Position numbers and translations under genes: made by a program
Assembly (NCBI GenBank): GCA_964385465.1
Contig: CAYLPJ010000030.1
Span: 10,442-74,441, forward strand
Direction: 5' to 3'
DNA: 64,000 nt
Source of the DNA: CAYLPJ01 sp964385465
GTDB lineage: Bacteria; Planctomycetota; Phycisphaerae; SM23-33
The notes under the pieces: model-generated
What the model saw: only the letters and a program-made list of their open reading frames with translations
Databases searched by the model: none
Told to the model about the DNA's origin: nothing
Shown: positions 43,361 through 55,074 of the stretch, one piece after another
How the letters are laid out: the number at the start of each line of letters is the position of its first letter
Numbering within the stretch: the first letter of the stretch is position 1

Positions 43361-45124
43361 ATGCTGGGCGAGCATTCGGCGGATGAGGTACGGGCGATCG
43401 TGGTGGAGTCCTTCGGCACGCCGGCCGTGCCGGAGCTGGCCGATCCGGCCGCACGCGAGCGGGCGCGGTCGACGGCGGAGGCCTGCGGGCTCCTCGAGCA
43501 GATCGAGGCCGGGCTGACCGACGAGCAGCCGATCGAGACGCTGCCGTACACGCGTTTCCGCGACTACGTTCGCGAGGGCAACCGGCGGCGGTACGAGAGC
43601 CTGTATCGCCGGCGCGACGGGCAGACGGAGCTGGCGGCGATGGCGTGCCTGCTGGGCATGGACAAGGCGGACTACCTCAACGACCTGCTGTGGGCGGACT
43701 GCGAGAGCACGTGGTGGATCATGCCGGCCCACGAGCGGCATGGCACGCCGATCGACCTCCGCGCGGCGATGACGGCCTGCCGCATGGGGCGGCTGCTGAC
43801 GGCGCTGCGGGACGTGATCGCCCCGGAGGTCCGCCGGCGGGTGCTGGACGAGGTCCACCGGCGGGTGCTGCGTCCGAACCTCTCGCCCGAATACCGCCAC
43901 CACTGGAAGGGCATGGCGAACAACTGGAACGCGGTGTGCCTCGGCAGCATCGGCATTGCGTCCATGCTGCTGGAGACCGAGCCGGAGCGACTGGCCGAGA
44001 CGATCGTTGACGCCCTGACGCACCTGCCGAATTTCCTCTCCGGCTTCGCCGCCGACGGGGGGTGCAGCGAGGGCCCGAGCTACTGGCGGTTCGGGTTCGG
44101 GTGGTTCATCCGCTTCGCCGCGGCCCTGCACACGTTCACCGGCGGGCGGATCGACATCGCCACCGGCGACCGCGTCGAGCAGATATGCCGCTACCCGCTG
44201 GCCGTGGCCGTCGAGCCCGGGCGGGAACTGTGCTTCGCCGATGCCCGCGAAGGGTTCCAGGACCCGGTTACCGCCCAGTTGATCAACCGCTTCCACGACC
44301 TGCCCGAACTGCTGGGGCTCTGCCTGCTGGACGATGCCGGCCGGCCTGTCGTCAGCACGCTCGAGGGCCTGCTGCTCTACGACGGCTGGACGGCCCGGCC
44401 GCGCGACTGCCACAGCGACACCCACCTGCGGGAGCTGGGCCTGGCCATGGTCCGCGCCGGCGGCACGGTCGTGGGGGCCAAGGCCGGTCACAACGCCGAG
44501 CACCACAACCACAACGACATCGGCAGCTTCGTGGTCTACCGTGACGGGCAGTACATCCTGACCGACCCCGGCGGGCCGATCTACTCGGCCAGGACGTTCA
44601 GCAGCCGCCGTTACGAGAGCATCTTCTGCAACTCGCTCGGCCACAGCGTGCCGGTCATCGACGGGCGCCGGCAGGCCCCCGGCCGGGAGCACGCGGGGGC
44701 GCTGACGGTCGAGGGGCTGGACGGGGACGGCGACAAGCGACTGGTGATCGAGCTGGGCGGGGCCTACGACGCACCCGCCCTGCGGCGGCTGACGCGGACG
44801 ATCGAGCTGGCCGGCGACGGTTCGCGGGTGCGGCTGGCCGACGCGTTCGCCTTCGACGGCGAGCCGCCGACCGTCGAGGAGGCCTTCCTCACCGCCCATC
44901 CCGCCGAGGCCGACGCCGACGGCTCGCGGGTGGTCATCCGCCCGGAAGGCGGGCCGGAGGCGGTCCTCTCCGCCGAGGAGACGCCGGGTGCGTTCACCGT
45001 GGTCGAGCTGACCGAGGAATCCCGCCAGGAGAGCAGCCGCGCCGAGCTGCTGCGCCGGATCGCCTTCGCCCCCTCCCGCCCCGCTGCCACCATGACGCTG
45101 GCGTTCCGGATCGCCATCGGTTGA
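43361..45124 (+). CDS. heparinase II/III family polysaccharide lyase-like protein
   Basis: A 587-residue protein with no signal peptide. An alpha/alpha toroid (PNFLSGFAADGGCSEGPSYW) is followed by a beta-sandwich domain containing HHNHNDIGSFVVYRDGQYI, where H381-D386 (HHNHND) is the conserved active-site segment of heparinase II/III-type PL12/PL15/PL21 enzymes, and the Ca/Zn-binding strands YILTDPGGPIYSA. The absence of a signal is unusual and implies cytoplasmic action on oligouronides. The start is the ATG at 43361 with AAAGGA 7 nt upstream, rather than ATG 43331. The exact substrate is unknown. Confidence 0.86.
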   Translation: MLGEHSADEVRAIVVESFGTPAVPELADPAARERARSTAEACGLLEQIEAGLTDEQPIETLPYTRFRDYVREGNRRRYESLYRRRDGQTELAAMACLLGMDKADYLNDLLWADCESTWWIMPAHERHGTPIDLRAAMTACRMGRLLTALRDVIAPEVRRRVLDEVHRRVLRPNLSPEYRHHWKGMANNWNAVCLGSIGIASMLLETEPERLAETIVDALTHLPNFLSGFAADGGCSEGPSYWRFGFGWFIRFAAALHTFTGGRIDIATGDRVEQICRYPLAVAVEPGRELCFADAREGFQDPVTAQLINRFHDLPELLGLCLLDDAGRPVVSTLEGLLLYDGWTARPRDCHSDTHLRELGLAMVRAGGTVVGAKAGHNAEHHNHNDIGSFVVYRDGQYILTDPGGPIYSARTFSSRRYESIFCNSLGHSVPVIDGRRQAPGREHAGALTVEGLDGDGDKRLVIELGGAYDAPALRRLTRTIELAGDGSRVRLADAFAFDGEPPTVEEAFLTAHPAEADADGSRVVIRPEGGPEAVLSAEETPGAFTVVELTEESRQESSRAELLRRIAFAPSRPAATMTLAFRIAIG

Positions 45125-45160
45125 ACGGGGTCAGGTCTTTCCCGGTCTTTTTCCCAGGGG

Positions 45161-47577
<2,417 letters not shown>

Positions 47578-47581
<4 letters not shown>

Positions 47582-48567
47582 TTCTTGCCCTCGGTCTTCT
47601 TCCCGAACACCTTGTCCGCCGACCGGACCACCTTTTCCGGCAGCTCGATACCCAGCTTCCGCGCCACGGTCAGGTTCACCGCTTCCTGGTGACGCGTCCT
47701 CGGGCGCAGCCGAACGTTCGGCCGCGTGGTGGGCGCCTCGCCCCCGCCGCGCAGGACCTCCAGCACCACCTCCGCCCCTTGCGCTCCCTGCGCGCCCGGA
47801 TCGATCCCCACGCCCAGCAGCGCTCCGGCCCGGACGAACGGCAGGGAGAAGCCGAACACCGGCTTGCCCTTGCGAATGGCCGCCAGCAGCAGCGACCGCA
47901 CGGCCGCGACGTTGTAGAGCGACGCCTCCGGCGCGGTCCAGACGATGTCCGGATCCCGTGCCAGCAGGGCGGCGATGGCGGCGGCGACCGAGCCGTGGTC
48001 CTCGACGTCCTCTGCGATGAGTTTCCAGCCGGCGGGCAGTGCGGCGCGGACGGCCCGGAGGCGTTTCCGACAGACCTCGCACGTGGACCGGTGGAGCATG
48101 CCCAGCACGCGGGTCTTCGGCAGGGCCCTGCGGATGAGGGCGAACTGGGCGTCGAGCGGCACGCGGGTGCTGACGCCGCCGACCAGCGCCCCGTCGTGAC
48201 GGTCGGGGGCCTCGGAGACCATGCAGTAGACCAGCCTGGACGTCGCCGGCAGCCGCCCGCCCAGCCAGCCCATCGCCCGCGTGCCCACCGCCACGTAGAC
48301 GGTCTCGCCGCGGCGCAGCTCGGCCGGCTCGGCCACGACATCGGCCAGCAGGACGCTTCGCGTGGTGTGGCCCGCGCGGGCGAGGCGGGCGGTCAGCGCC
48401 GCCTCGGCCTGGCGGTACGGGCCGGCCTTGGAGCTGAGCACCACGGTCACCCGTTCGGCGTGCGCCGACGGGGCCGCGGCCAGACAGAGCAGCGCAATCG
48501 CGCAGGCCGGCAGCACCGGCCTCGCCGGCCGGGCGGTTCGTGCGGGTTGTCGGACGAACGGGACCAT
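47578..48567 (-). CDS. ABC-type substrate-binding protein (ABC_sub_bind family)
   Basis: A 329-residue periplasmic protein. It has a long signal with a basic start (ending near APSAHA), then two alpha/beta lobes with KTRVLGMLHRSTCEVCRKRL, DPDIVWTAPEASLYN and KGKPVFGFSLPFVRAGALLG, which resemble the TrpX/ABC_sub_bind family. No permease or ATPase gene is adjacent, so it may not belong to a classical transporter. It could instead capture ligand for the hybrid kinase. The ATG is 3 nt after the stop of the second TonB receptor. Confidence 0.82.
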
Positions 48568-48570
48568 ATC

Positions 48571-50790
48571 TCAGAACCTGACCTGGAGGCGGATGAAGAA
48601 CGTCCGCCCGGGGGTCTCGTGGGCGGCGAGTCGACCGTTGGAGAACGCTTCGCTCGCGGTTCGGTCGAGCACGTCGTGGACGCCGACCATGATCTCGGCC
48701 TTGCCGTCGAGCAACTCCCTCGAGACGGTGAGGTCGAGGCGGTGGTCGACGGGCATTCCAGACTTGGACGCCGGGTTGCGAGGCGTGTGGTCGGCATAGC
48801 GGTACTTGGCCGAGAGTGTCCAGCCGCCGGGCAGGTGAAGCCACCCGGCGACGCCCGCGCGGTGCTTGGCGGGCATGAAGGCCCGGAGATCCTGTCCGGC
48901 GAAGCCCTCGTGCATGGCGTGCCATGTGTACCAGGCGGCGAGTCGGCCTCGCTTGGTCTCGTACTCGACTTCCGCCTCGGCGCCGTATGCCCGGGCCCCG
49001 CCAAGGTTGTCCAGCTTCGTCCAGTTCCGCCCGAAGGCGTCGCGGCGGGTGGTCTGCCCGACGAGTTCCCGGAAGCACTGCCAGTAGCCGTTCGTTCGGA
49101 AGACCAGCTCCGGGGTAGCGCGGAAAGTGTAGCCGCCCTCGATCGAGCCGGTCTCCTCGTTGTGCAGGCCGTCCGCCGGCTCGATGTTGATCAGGTGCCC
49201 GCTGACGGGATGCTGCACACGACCGCCGTAGGCGTCCTGGAGCACGCGGAGAGGCGTGCGGAACGCCTGGGCGCCGCTGAGGCGGAGGATGTGCCGTTTG
49301 GGTTCGTCCAGGGCGTACAGCCCCGTCAGGCGCCCCGCCCAGTCCAGCCCCGTGCCGGAGTACCAGTCCAGGCGCGCCTGGCTCTCGATCTCCAGCCGGT
49401 CGGTCACGGACCAGCGGTCGGTCAAGAAGCCGCCGGCCCGCGTGTCCAACACCGGCTCGGTGGTGAGCTGGTACTGCTGGTCGCTCTCCCGGCGCGCGTC
49501 GAGGTGCACGCCGCGAACGCTCAGCCCCAAGGCCGTCCTGTGCCCGGGAGCGGGAACGAAGTCGAGCTGCCCCTCCAACTGGTTGGTGAGGGTCCTCATG
49601 TTGAGGAACTGGGGCCACTCGATATCCAGGAGCTCACCGTACCAGAGCAGGTACCCGCCGGTGTCCTGGTCGACCTGTCGGTCCCATCGCGCGAAGGCGC
49701 GGACGAGGTCGGTCTCCATGCGGCGCCGGGGGAAGTACCCGCCGTGTTCGTAGGGCCCTCGCCACCCTCTCGATACCGAGCCTCCCAAGGAGACGCGGTT
49801 GCCCTCGTGCTCCTCGTAGATCGCCTTGCCGTCGGCCAGCAGGACGCGGGCGTCGTCTTCCGGCTGGAAGTCGGAGAACCCGATCAGCCCGTTCAGTTGC
49901 GGGCTGGAGGAAGTGTAGGAGGCCCCGACCGTCGCCTCGGAGGTGCGGCGGCTCCGCAGGCCGACGGAGGTCAGCCAGCTCCACCGCCCGTTCTCGGCCG
50001 CCCAGCGTGCGTGGGAGGAGGTTTGCCCGAAGTGGTCCACCGTGGTCGATGCCAACAGGCCGAGGACGTCCTTGGGCTCCTTTGTGATCACGTTGATCAC
50101 GCCGGACATGGCGTTGATCCCCCAGGCGGCTCCGCCGGGCCCGCGAACGACCTCGATCCGCTCGATGTCCTCCATCGCGACCGGCTGGAACGCCCATATG
50201 CCGCTGCCCAGCGCCGAGTTGCTCACCACGCGCCCGTCCACCATCCGAAGCACGCGGTCTCCGAACGGGTCGTGCAGGCCGCGAACGCCCACGGCGTAGT
50301 CCACGTTGTCGATCGGCTGGACGTCCAGTCCGGGCACGAACTGGAGGGCGTCCGGGATGGACGTATGCCCGCCGTAATGGATGTCCTCGGCGCTGACCAT
50401 GCTGGTGGGGATCGACAGCCAGTCCTGCGGCTGGCTCAGGCGCGACGCGCTGGAGACTTTCGAGATCACGACCGGCATGTCCTGGAAGAGCAGCAGGTCC
50501 TCGCTGTCCCCGTCCGACGGCTGTGCCCGGGGCCTTGCGGGACGCGTCGTGGGCGAGTCCGGGGCGCCGGCGGGCGCGGTCGGTCGGGTTGTTGCCCCCG
50601 GTTGCGTGCTTGCCGCCGGGCGCGTAGCCGGGGCCGGGCGCGTAGCCGGGGCCGGGCGCGTGGCCGGGGCCGGGCGCGTGGCCGGGGCGGTCGTCGCCGG
50701 CCTGGCGGCCCGGGCCCGGCTGCCGGGAAGGGCGCAGAAGGCGCCGACGGCGAGCAGGGCTCCGCAGAGCCGCCGCGAGGCGGGCCGCAC
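48571..50790 (-). CDS. TonB-dependent outer-membrane receptor, second copy
   Basis: A 739-residue receptor with a GTG start: the frame lacks any ATG before the signal-like RPASRRLCGALLAVGAFCAL. A Pro/Ala/Thr-rich segment (several ATRPAP repeats, residues about 32-60) precedes a plug domain (EDIHYGGHTSIPDALQFVPG, IERIEVVRGPGGAAWGINAM, GVINVITKEPKDVLGLL) and a 22-strand-type barrel ending in FFIRLQVRF, with a C-terminal Phe as expected. Closely similar to the upstream receptor, so a paralogous pair. The SD for the GTG is poor. Ligand unknown (vitamin, siderophore or saccharide). Confidence 0.88.
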   Translation of the reverse strand: MRPASRRLCGALLAVGAFCALPGSRARAARPATTAPATRPAPATRPAPATRPAPATRPAASTQPGATTRPTAPAGAPDSPTTRPARPRAQPSDGDSEDLLLFQDMPVVISKVSSASRLSQPQDWLSIPTSMVSAEDIHYGGHTSIPDALQFVPGLDVQPIDNVDYAVGVRGLHDPFGDRVLRMVDGRVVSNSALGSGIWAFQPVAMEDIERIEVVRGPGGAAWGINAMSGVINVITKEPKDVLGLLASTTVDHFGQTSSHARWAAENGRWSWLTSVGLRSRRTSEATVGASYTSSSPQLNGLIGFSDFQPEDDARVLLADGKAIYEEHEGNRVSLGGSVSRGWRGPYEHGGYFPRRRMETDLVRAFARWDRQVDQDTGGYLLWYGELLDIEWPQFLNMRTLTNQLEGQLDFVPAPGHRTALGLSVRGVHLDARRESDQQYQLTTEPVLDTRAGGFLTDRWSVTDRLEIESQARLDWYSGTGLDWAGRLTGLYALDEPKRHILRLSGAQAFRTPLRVLQDAYGGRVQHPVSGHLINIEPADGLHNEETGSIEGGYTFRATPELVFRTNGYWQCFRELVGQTTRRDAFGRNWTKLDNLGGARAYGAEAEVEYETKRGRLAAWYTWHAMHEGFAGQDLRAFMPAKHRAGVAGWLHLPGGWTLSAKYRYADHTPRNPASKSGMPVDHRLDLTVSRELLDGKAEIMVGVHDVLDRTASEAFSNGRLAAHETPGRTFFIRLQVRF
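50612..50690 (-). repeat. 18-bp tandem repeat inside the receptor gene
   Basis: Three full units at 50628-50645, 50646-50663 and 50664-50681 plus partial flanks, each CCGGGGCCGGGCGCGTAG or with TGG at the end. They encode the ATRPAP repeats of the receptor's periplasmic linker. Copy number may vary between strains. Confidence 0.75.
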
Positions 50791-50836
50791 CGGGTTGTGG
50801 TGGCAGTTCGCGATCTTCGCTGCCTCTTGCTTGGCG

Positions 50837-52954
50837 TCAGAATTTCCAGGACAGACGCACGAACAGCATCCGGCCCGGCGTGGGGTGGCCGCCGTTGGCG
50901 GTGGATACGGTGTCTTCCATGGCGCGGTCCGTTCGGTCCAGCAGGTCGCGAACGCCCAGGGTGAGCTCGCAGCGGTCGTCGAGGAGCTTCTTGGAGACGG
51001 CCAGGTCCAGTTGCAGGAAGCTCGGCGCGGCCGGCCACTTCGGGTCACGGGTCCGGGCGGAGCTGGTCTGCTTGAGGTTGGCGTTGAGCGTCCAGCCGTC
51101 GGGCAGCGCAACCCGGCCGGTGAGGCCGGCCTTGTGGTCTGCGGGGAGGAACGCCCGGAAGCTGTGTCGAGCACGGAACTGGTGGTAGCTGTACCAGGCC
51201 GACAGGCTCCACCACTCGCCGGCCAGTCGGGCCTCGACCTCGCCGCCGAACGCCTCGGCCGAGCCCTTGGTCTCGGGGCGTACGACGCGGCGGTCGGGCA
51301 GGCCGGGCCCGGGCAGCAGTGGGGGGACCAGCGTCGTCACGTGCCCGAGCATGTCGCGGTAGACGTGGTAGAAGCCGTCCACCCGCACGGCGAGCAGGTC
51401 GGTCAGCTGTCCTCGATAGCCGAACTCCGCCGCGTAGATCTGCTCGTTGGCCACGTCGTCGTTGTCGCGGATGGTGACGAACGCGCTGTCGGCGGGATAG
51501 GCCGGCAGGCCCGGCGTGGGCAGGCGGAACGCCCGCGTGCCGATCTGGGCGGGCATCGGGCTGCGGAACGCCTTGGCCCCGCTGACGCGCAGGACGTGAC
51601 GCTTCTCCTCGTCCAGCGCCAACATGGCGGCCATGCGCCCGGCCCAGTCCAGCTCGCCGGCGGAGTACCAGTCGATGCGCCCCTGGCCCTCGAGCACGAG
51701 CCGGTCGGTCGCCTGCCAGCGGTCCATCACAAACAGCCCCAGCCACGTGTTGCAGTACGGCTCGTCGACGTATCGCAGGTCCTCCGGCATGCGCAGCTTG
51801 CCGTTGCCGTACTGAACCCGCGCGTTCCCCCCGGCGGAGAACGTGTGCTCGTCGGGCAGGTCGAAGTCGAACTGGACGTCCAGGTCGCCCTCGGCGTTGA
51901 CGTATCGGCCGACGGAGGGCAGCCAGGAATCCTCCCAACGGCCCGACCAGCGGACCGCGGCCTCCTTATCCGCTGCCCATCGGCTGGTGAGTTCGCCCGC
52001 GTAGTGGAGCGTGTCCTGTCGGCTGTCCTCGCGCGGGTGATGGTACGCGAAGGCGAAGTCGCCGAACTCCCGATGGCTGTAGCCCAGCGTCTGGGTCAGC
52101 TTTGTCTGCTCGCTGTCTCGGTAGACGGCCTTGGCGAAGAAGCGCCAGTCGCGGCTGAAGTCGCGGCTGTCGAAGTCGTCGTCGGCGAGGGCGTCGTCGG
52201 AGCTCCGGCGGTCCTGGTAGCCGACCGAGCCCAGGGCGCTCCACTTGCCCCACGTGCCGGCGTGGCGGAGATGGGTGGAGGTGTCGCCGTACTGGTTGAC
52301 CGTCGTGGTCGCCAGCGTGCCCGCCACGTCACGGGGGTCCTTCGTGATGATGTTGATCACCCCGTGGAAGGCGTTGGCGCCCCAGGCGGCTCCGCCGGGC
52401 CCGCGAACGACCTCGATCCGCTCGATGTCCTCGACCATCATCGGGAAGCGAAGGAACTCCGGCCCGCCGAAGGCGATGCTCTCGGCCGGGTGACCGTCCA
52501 CCATCGCCAGCGTGCGGTCGCTGAAGGTGTCGTGCAGCCCCCGCATGCCGACGGCCCAGCGGTTGCGGTCGATCTGCTGGACGTCCATCCCGGGGACGAA
52601 CTGGAGCGCCTCGGGAATGGTGGTCGTGCCCCCGTAGTGGATGTCCTCGGCGGTGACCACGCTGACCGGGACGCTGAGCCAGTCCACCGACTGGCTCTGC
52701 CGCGAGGCCGTCACCACCACGGGCACGTCCTGGAAGAGCAGCAGTTCCTCGTCGGCGTGGCCGAGGGCGCCGTCGGCCGGCGCGGCGGGGGGGGCGTTCG
52801 GGTCGGGGAAGTTGGCGTCGGTGGCGGTCTCGCCCGCCTGCACGGGGCCGGCGCAGGCCAGTGCCGCGACCGCGGCCGCCCACAGCACGGCAGAGCCGAG
52901 GGGCGGAACGGGCGGATCGCTGGAGACGGGGCTTCCGAGAGCCCGCTGGCGCAT
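50837..52954 (-). CDS. TonB-dependent outer-membrane receptor, first copy
   Basis: A 705-residue receptor and first gene of the four-gene operon. Signal peptide near 20-44 (AVLWAAAVAALACAGPVQAG), then a region with the TonB-box-like EELLLFQDVPVVVTAS, plug domain (SVDWLSVPVSVVTAEDIHYG, VEDIERIEVVRGPGGAAWG, GVINIITKDPRDVAGTL) and beta barrel ending MLFVRLSWKF. GCGGAG precedes the ATG at 52954. Its stop lies 46 nt before the start of the second receptor. No B12 box or similar riboswitch was seen in the 243 nt between 52955 and 53197. Confidence 0.9.
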   Translation of the reverse strand: MRQRALGSPVSSDPPVPPLGSAVLWAAAVAALACAGPVQAGETATDANFPDPNAPPAAPADGALGHADEELLLFQDVPVVVTASRQSQSVDWLSVPVSVVTAEDIHYGGTTTIPEALQFVPGMDVQQIDRNRWAVGMRGLHDTFSDRTLAMVDGHPAESIAFGGPEFLRFPMMVEDIERIEVVRGPGGAAWGANAFHGVINIITKDPRDVAGTLATTTVNQYGDTSTHLRHAGTWGKWSALGSVGYQDRRSSDDALADDDFDSRDFSRDWRFFAKAVYRDSEQTKLTQTLGYSHREFGDFAFAYHHPREDSRQDTLHYAGELTSRWAADKEAAVRWSGRWEDSWLPSVGRYVNAEGDLDVQFDFDLPDEHTFSAGGNARVQYGNGKLRMPEDLRYVDEPYCNTWLGLFVMDRWQATDRLVLEGQGRIDWYSAGELDWAGRMAAMLALDEEKRHVLRVSGAKAFRSPMPAQIGTRAFRLPTPGLPAYPADSAFVTIRDNDDVANEQIYAAEFGYRGQLTDLLAVRVDGFYHVYRDMLGHVTTLVPPLLPGPGLPDRRVVRPETKGSAEAFGGEVEARLAGEWWSLSAWYSYHQFRARHSFRAFLPADHKAGLTGRVALPDGWTLNANLKQTSSARTRDPKWPAAPSFLQLDLAVSKKLLDDRCELTLGVRDLLDRTDRAMEDTVSTANGGHPTPGRMLFVRLSWKF

Positions 52955-53197
52955 GATGAACTCCGCAGTCACCGATCCAGACGCGCGATCCCGACGTCCA
53001 CAACACGTATCGGCCGTAGAGGCAGCGCCTTTAATACCGCCGCCCGTCGGTTCTCCCGCGGGCGAGCCGCCCGAGGAAAGCCTTTCGCCCCCCGTCCCGG
53101 TCGCGTACAGTGAATCGGGGAGGGAACCGCGGCCGGGCGCGCGGCTTCGGGCCCGCTCAGCCGCGGCAGCGAGAGTGTCGTCAGCAGGAGGTATTTG

Positions 53198-54067
53198 GTG
53201 TCCTGTACGCAACTGAACCTGTCCGCCGAGCCGTCGCTGGACTCTCCCCGGATGCTCGTGGGGATGTCCGGCTGGATGGACGGCGGAGACGTCTCGACGG
53301 GGACGATCGACTGGCTGATCAGCAACCTCAACGCCGAGATTCTCGGCGAGATCGCCCCCGAGGACTTCTACCTGTACGCGTTCCCGGGCTCGATGGAGGT
53401 CTCTGCGCTGTTCCGCCCGTACTGCCGGATCCGTGACGGCGAGGTGGTCCGCCTCCGCCCGCCCAGCAGCCGGTTCTTCTTCGACGACCAGCGCGGCCTG
53501 ATTCTGTTCACCGGCAAGGAGCCGCACATGCGGTGGGCGAACTTCGCCGACTGCATCTTCGAGGTGGCCGAGCGCTTCGGCGTCGAGCAGGTCTTCTTCC
53601 TCGGCTCGGTCGCCGGGGTGGTGCCCCATACGCGCGAGCCTCGGATCTTCAGCAGCGTCTCGGACGCCGGGCTCAAGGGCGAGTTGGAGTCCCTCGGCGT
53701 GCGGTTCAGCGACTACCAGGGCCCGGCCAGCATCTCGACGTACATGACCCACGAGGCCCCGCGGCGCGGGCTGGCCATGGCCACGCTGGTCGCGGAGATC
53801 CCCGCCTACATCCAGGGCCGAAACCCCCGCTGCATCGAGACGATGGCCCGCCTGCTGGCGGGGATGCTTGACCTGCCCGTGCCCATCGAGGACCTCCGGG
53901 CGCTCAGCGACTCCTTCGAGGAGAAGGTCGGCGAGGCCATCGACGGGCGCGAGGACCTCCTCCAGCTCATCGACAAGCTCGAGAGCGACTACGACAGCGA
54001 GATCTTCGATACCCAGATGGGCGACCTGAAGCAGTGGCTCGAGGCCCGGGGCATCCGGCTGGACTGA
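53198..54067 (+). CDS. PAC2 family protein
   Basis: A 289-residue member of the PAC2 (proteasome assembly chaperone-like) family. The N-terminal GMSGWMDGGDVSTGTIDWL, FFFDDQRGLILFTGKEPHM, VEQVFFLGSVAGVVPHTREP and LVAEIPAYIQGRNPRC match conserved segments, and a helical acidic C-terminal region follows. The function is not established in bacteria. The start is the GTG at 53198 with CAGGAGG 6 nt upstream, rather than the adjacent TTG. The next gene follows after 20 nt, so it may share an operon with two redox enzymes. Confidence 0.85.
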   Translation: MSCTQLNLSAEPSLDSPRMLVGMSGWMDGGDVSTGTIDWLISNLNAEILGEIAPEDFYLYAFPGSMEVSALFRPYCRIRDGEVVRLRPPSSRFFFDDQRGLILFTGKEPHMRWANFADCIFEVAERFGVEQVFFLGSVAGVVPHTREPRIFSSVSDAGLKGELESLGVRFSDYQGPASISTYMTHEAPRRGLAMATLVAEIPAYIQGRNPRCIETMARLLAGMLDLPVPIEDLRALSDSFEEKVGEAIDGREDLLQLIDKLESDYDSEIFDTQMGDLKQWLEARGIRLD

Positions 54068-54087
54068 CGCCCCGGGGAGGACCCGCG

Positions 54088-55074
54088 ATGGACTATCCCG
54101 AGATCTTCCGGCCGCTGGACGTCCGCGGCGTGCGGCTGCCCAACCGGGTGGTGGCCCCGCCGATGTACCAGGTCCGCCCGATCACCTCGCCGGGGGGCAT
54201 CGCCTGGTACCGCCGCCTCGCCGCCGGCGGGGCGGGGATGGTGATCGTCGAGGGCACCAGCGTGCGGCGGCTGGCCACGCGCCGGGGCCCCGAGGACCTC
54301 GAGCCGCTCGTCGAGGCGATCCGCGGCGAGGGGGCCGTCCCGGCCATCCAGCTCTTCCCCGTCGTCGCCGACGAGGGCGAGATCGCCGGGCCCGACACCT
54401 ACGCCCCCGAGCAGATCGAGACGCTGATCGACTATTTCGTCCGGGCGGCCGACTGCTGCCGGAAGGCGGGCTTCGCCGCCGTCGAGCCGCACGGGGCCCA
54501 CGGCTTCCCGCTGAACCAGTTCTTCATGCCCGAGCAGAACCACCGGACGGACGCCTACGGCGGGTCGGTCGAGGGGCGGGGCCGGCTGGCCGAACGCATC
54601 ATCGCCGGCGTCCGCGAGGGCTGCGCAGACGACCTGCTCGTCCTGTACCGCCACACGCCCGTCGGGCCGGGGTACTCCATCGAGGACAGCTTCGCGCTGG
54701 TCGAGCGCCTCGTCGCCGCCGGGCTGGACGTGCTGGACGTCTCGCCTGCGCGGGAGCAGGTCGTCGCCGACCTCGCCGCGGAGTTCCGGCGCCGGTTCGA
54801 CGTGCCCGTCATCGCCGTGGGGAACATGGAAAAGCCCGAGCTGGCCTGCGAGGCCCTCACCGAAGGCCGCTGCGACCTTGTGGCGGTCGGGCGGCAGCTC
54901 ATCGCCGACGCGGCCTGGCCGAAAAAGGTCCGCGAGGGCAAGCTCCACGAGATCACCTGGTGCACCAAGTGCGACGAGGCGTGCTTCGGGCATATCCACG
55001 AGGGCGCCCCGGCCGCCTGCGTGCTGTGGGACGAGGGCGAGTTGGAGCGCTTCGCCGAGGCCTCCCATGCCTGA
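54088..55074 (+). CDS. NADH:flavin oxidoreductase, old yellow enzyme family
   Basis: A 328-residue FMN-dependent TIM-barrel reductase. RLPNRVVAPPM is the FMN-binding N-terminus, GFAAVEPHGAHGFPLNQFFM places the active-site His pair region, and PEQNHRTDAYGGSVEGRGR and VIAVGNMEKPE are family motifs. A C-terminal CTKCDEACF has the spacing of a partial Fe-S ligand set of 2,4-dienoyl-CoA reductase-type enzymes, but the fourth Cys and the second flavin domain are missing. GGGGAGG precedes the ATG. It overlaps the following SDR by 8 nt. Confidence 0.9.
   Translation: MDYPEIFRPLDVRGVRLPNRVVAPPMYQVRPITSPGGIAWYRRLAAGGAGMVIVEGTSVRRLATRRGPEDLEPLVEAIRGEGAVPAIQLFPVVADEGEIAGPDTYAPEQIETLIDYFVRAADCCRKAGFAAVEPHGAHGFPLNQFFMPEQNHRTDAYGGSVEGRGRLAERIIAGVREGCADDLLVLYRHTPVGPGYSIEDSFALVERLVAAGLDVLDVSPAREQVVADLAAEFRRRFDVPVIAVGNMEKPELACEALTEGRCDLVAVGRQLIADAAWPKKVREGKLHEITWCTKCDEACFGHIHEGAPAACVLWDEGELERFAEASHA

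Noticed and set aside
52955..53197. B12 riboswitch upstream of the TonB receptor operon
   Set aside because: No B12 box or surrounding core elements were found. Only GC-rich hairpin-like fragments are present.
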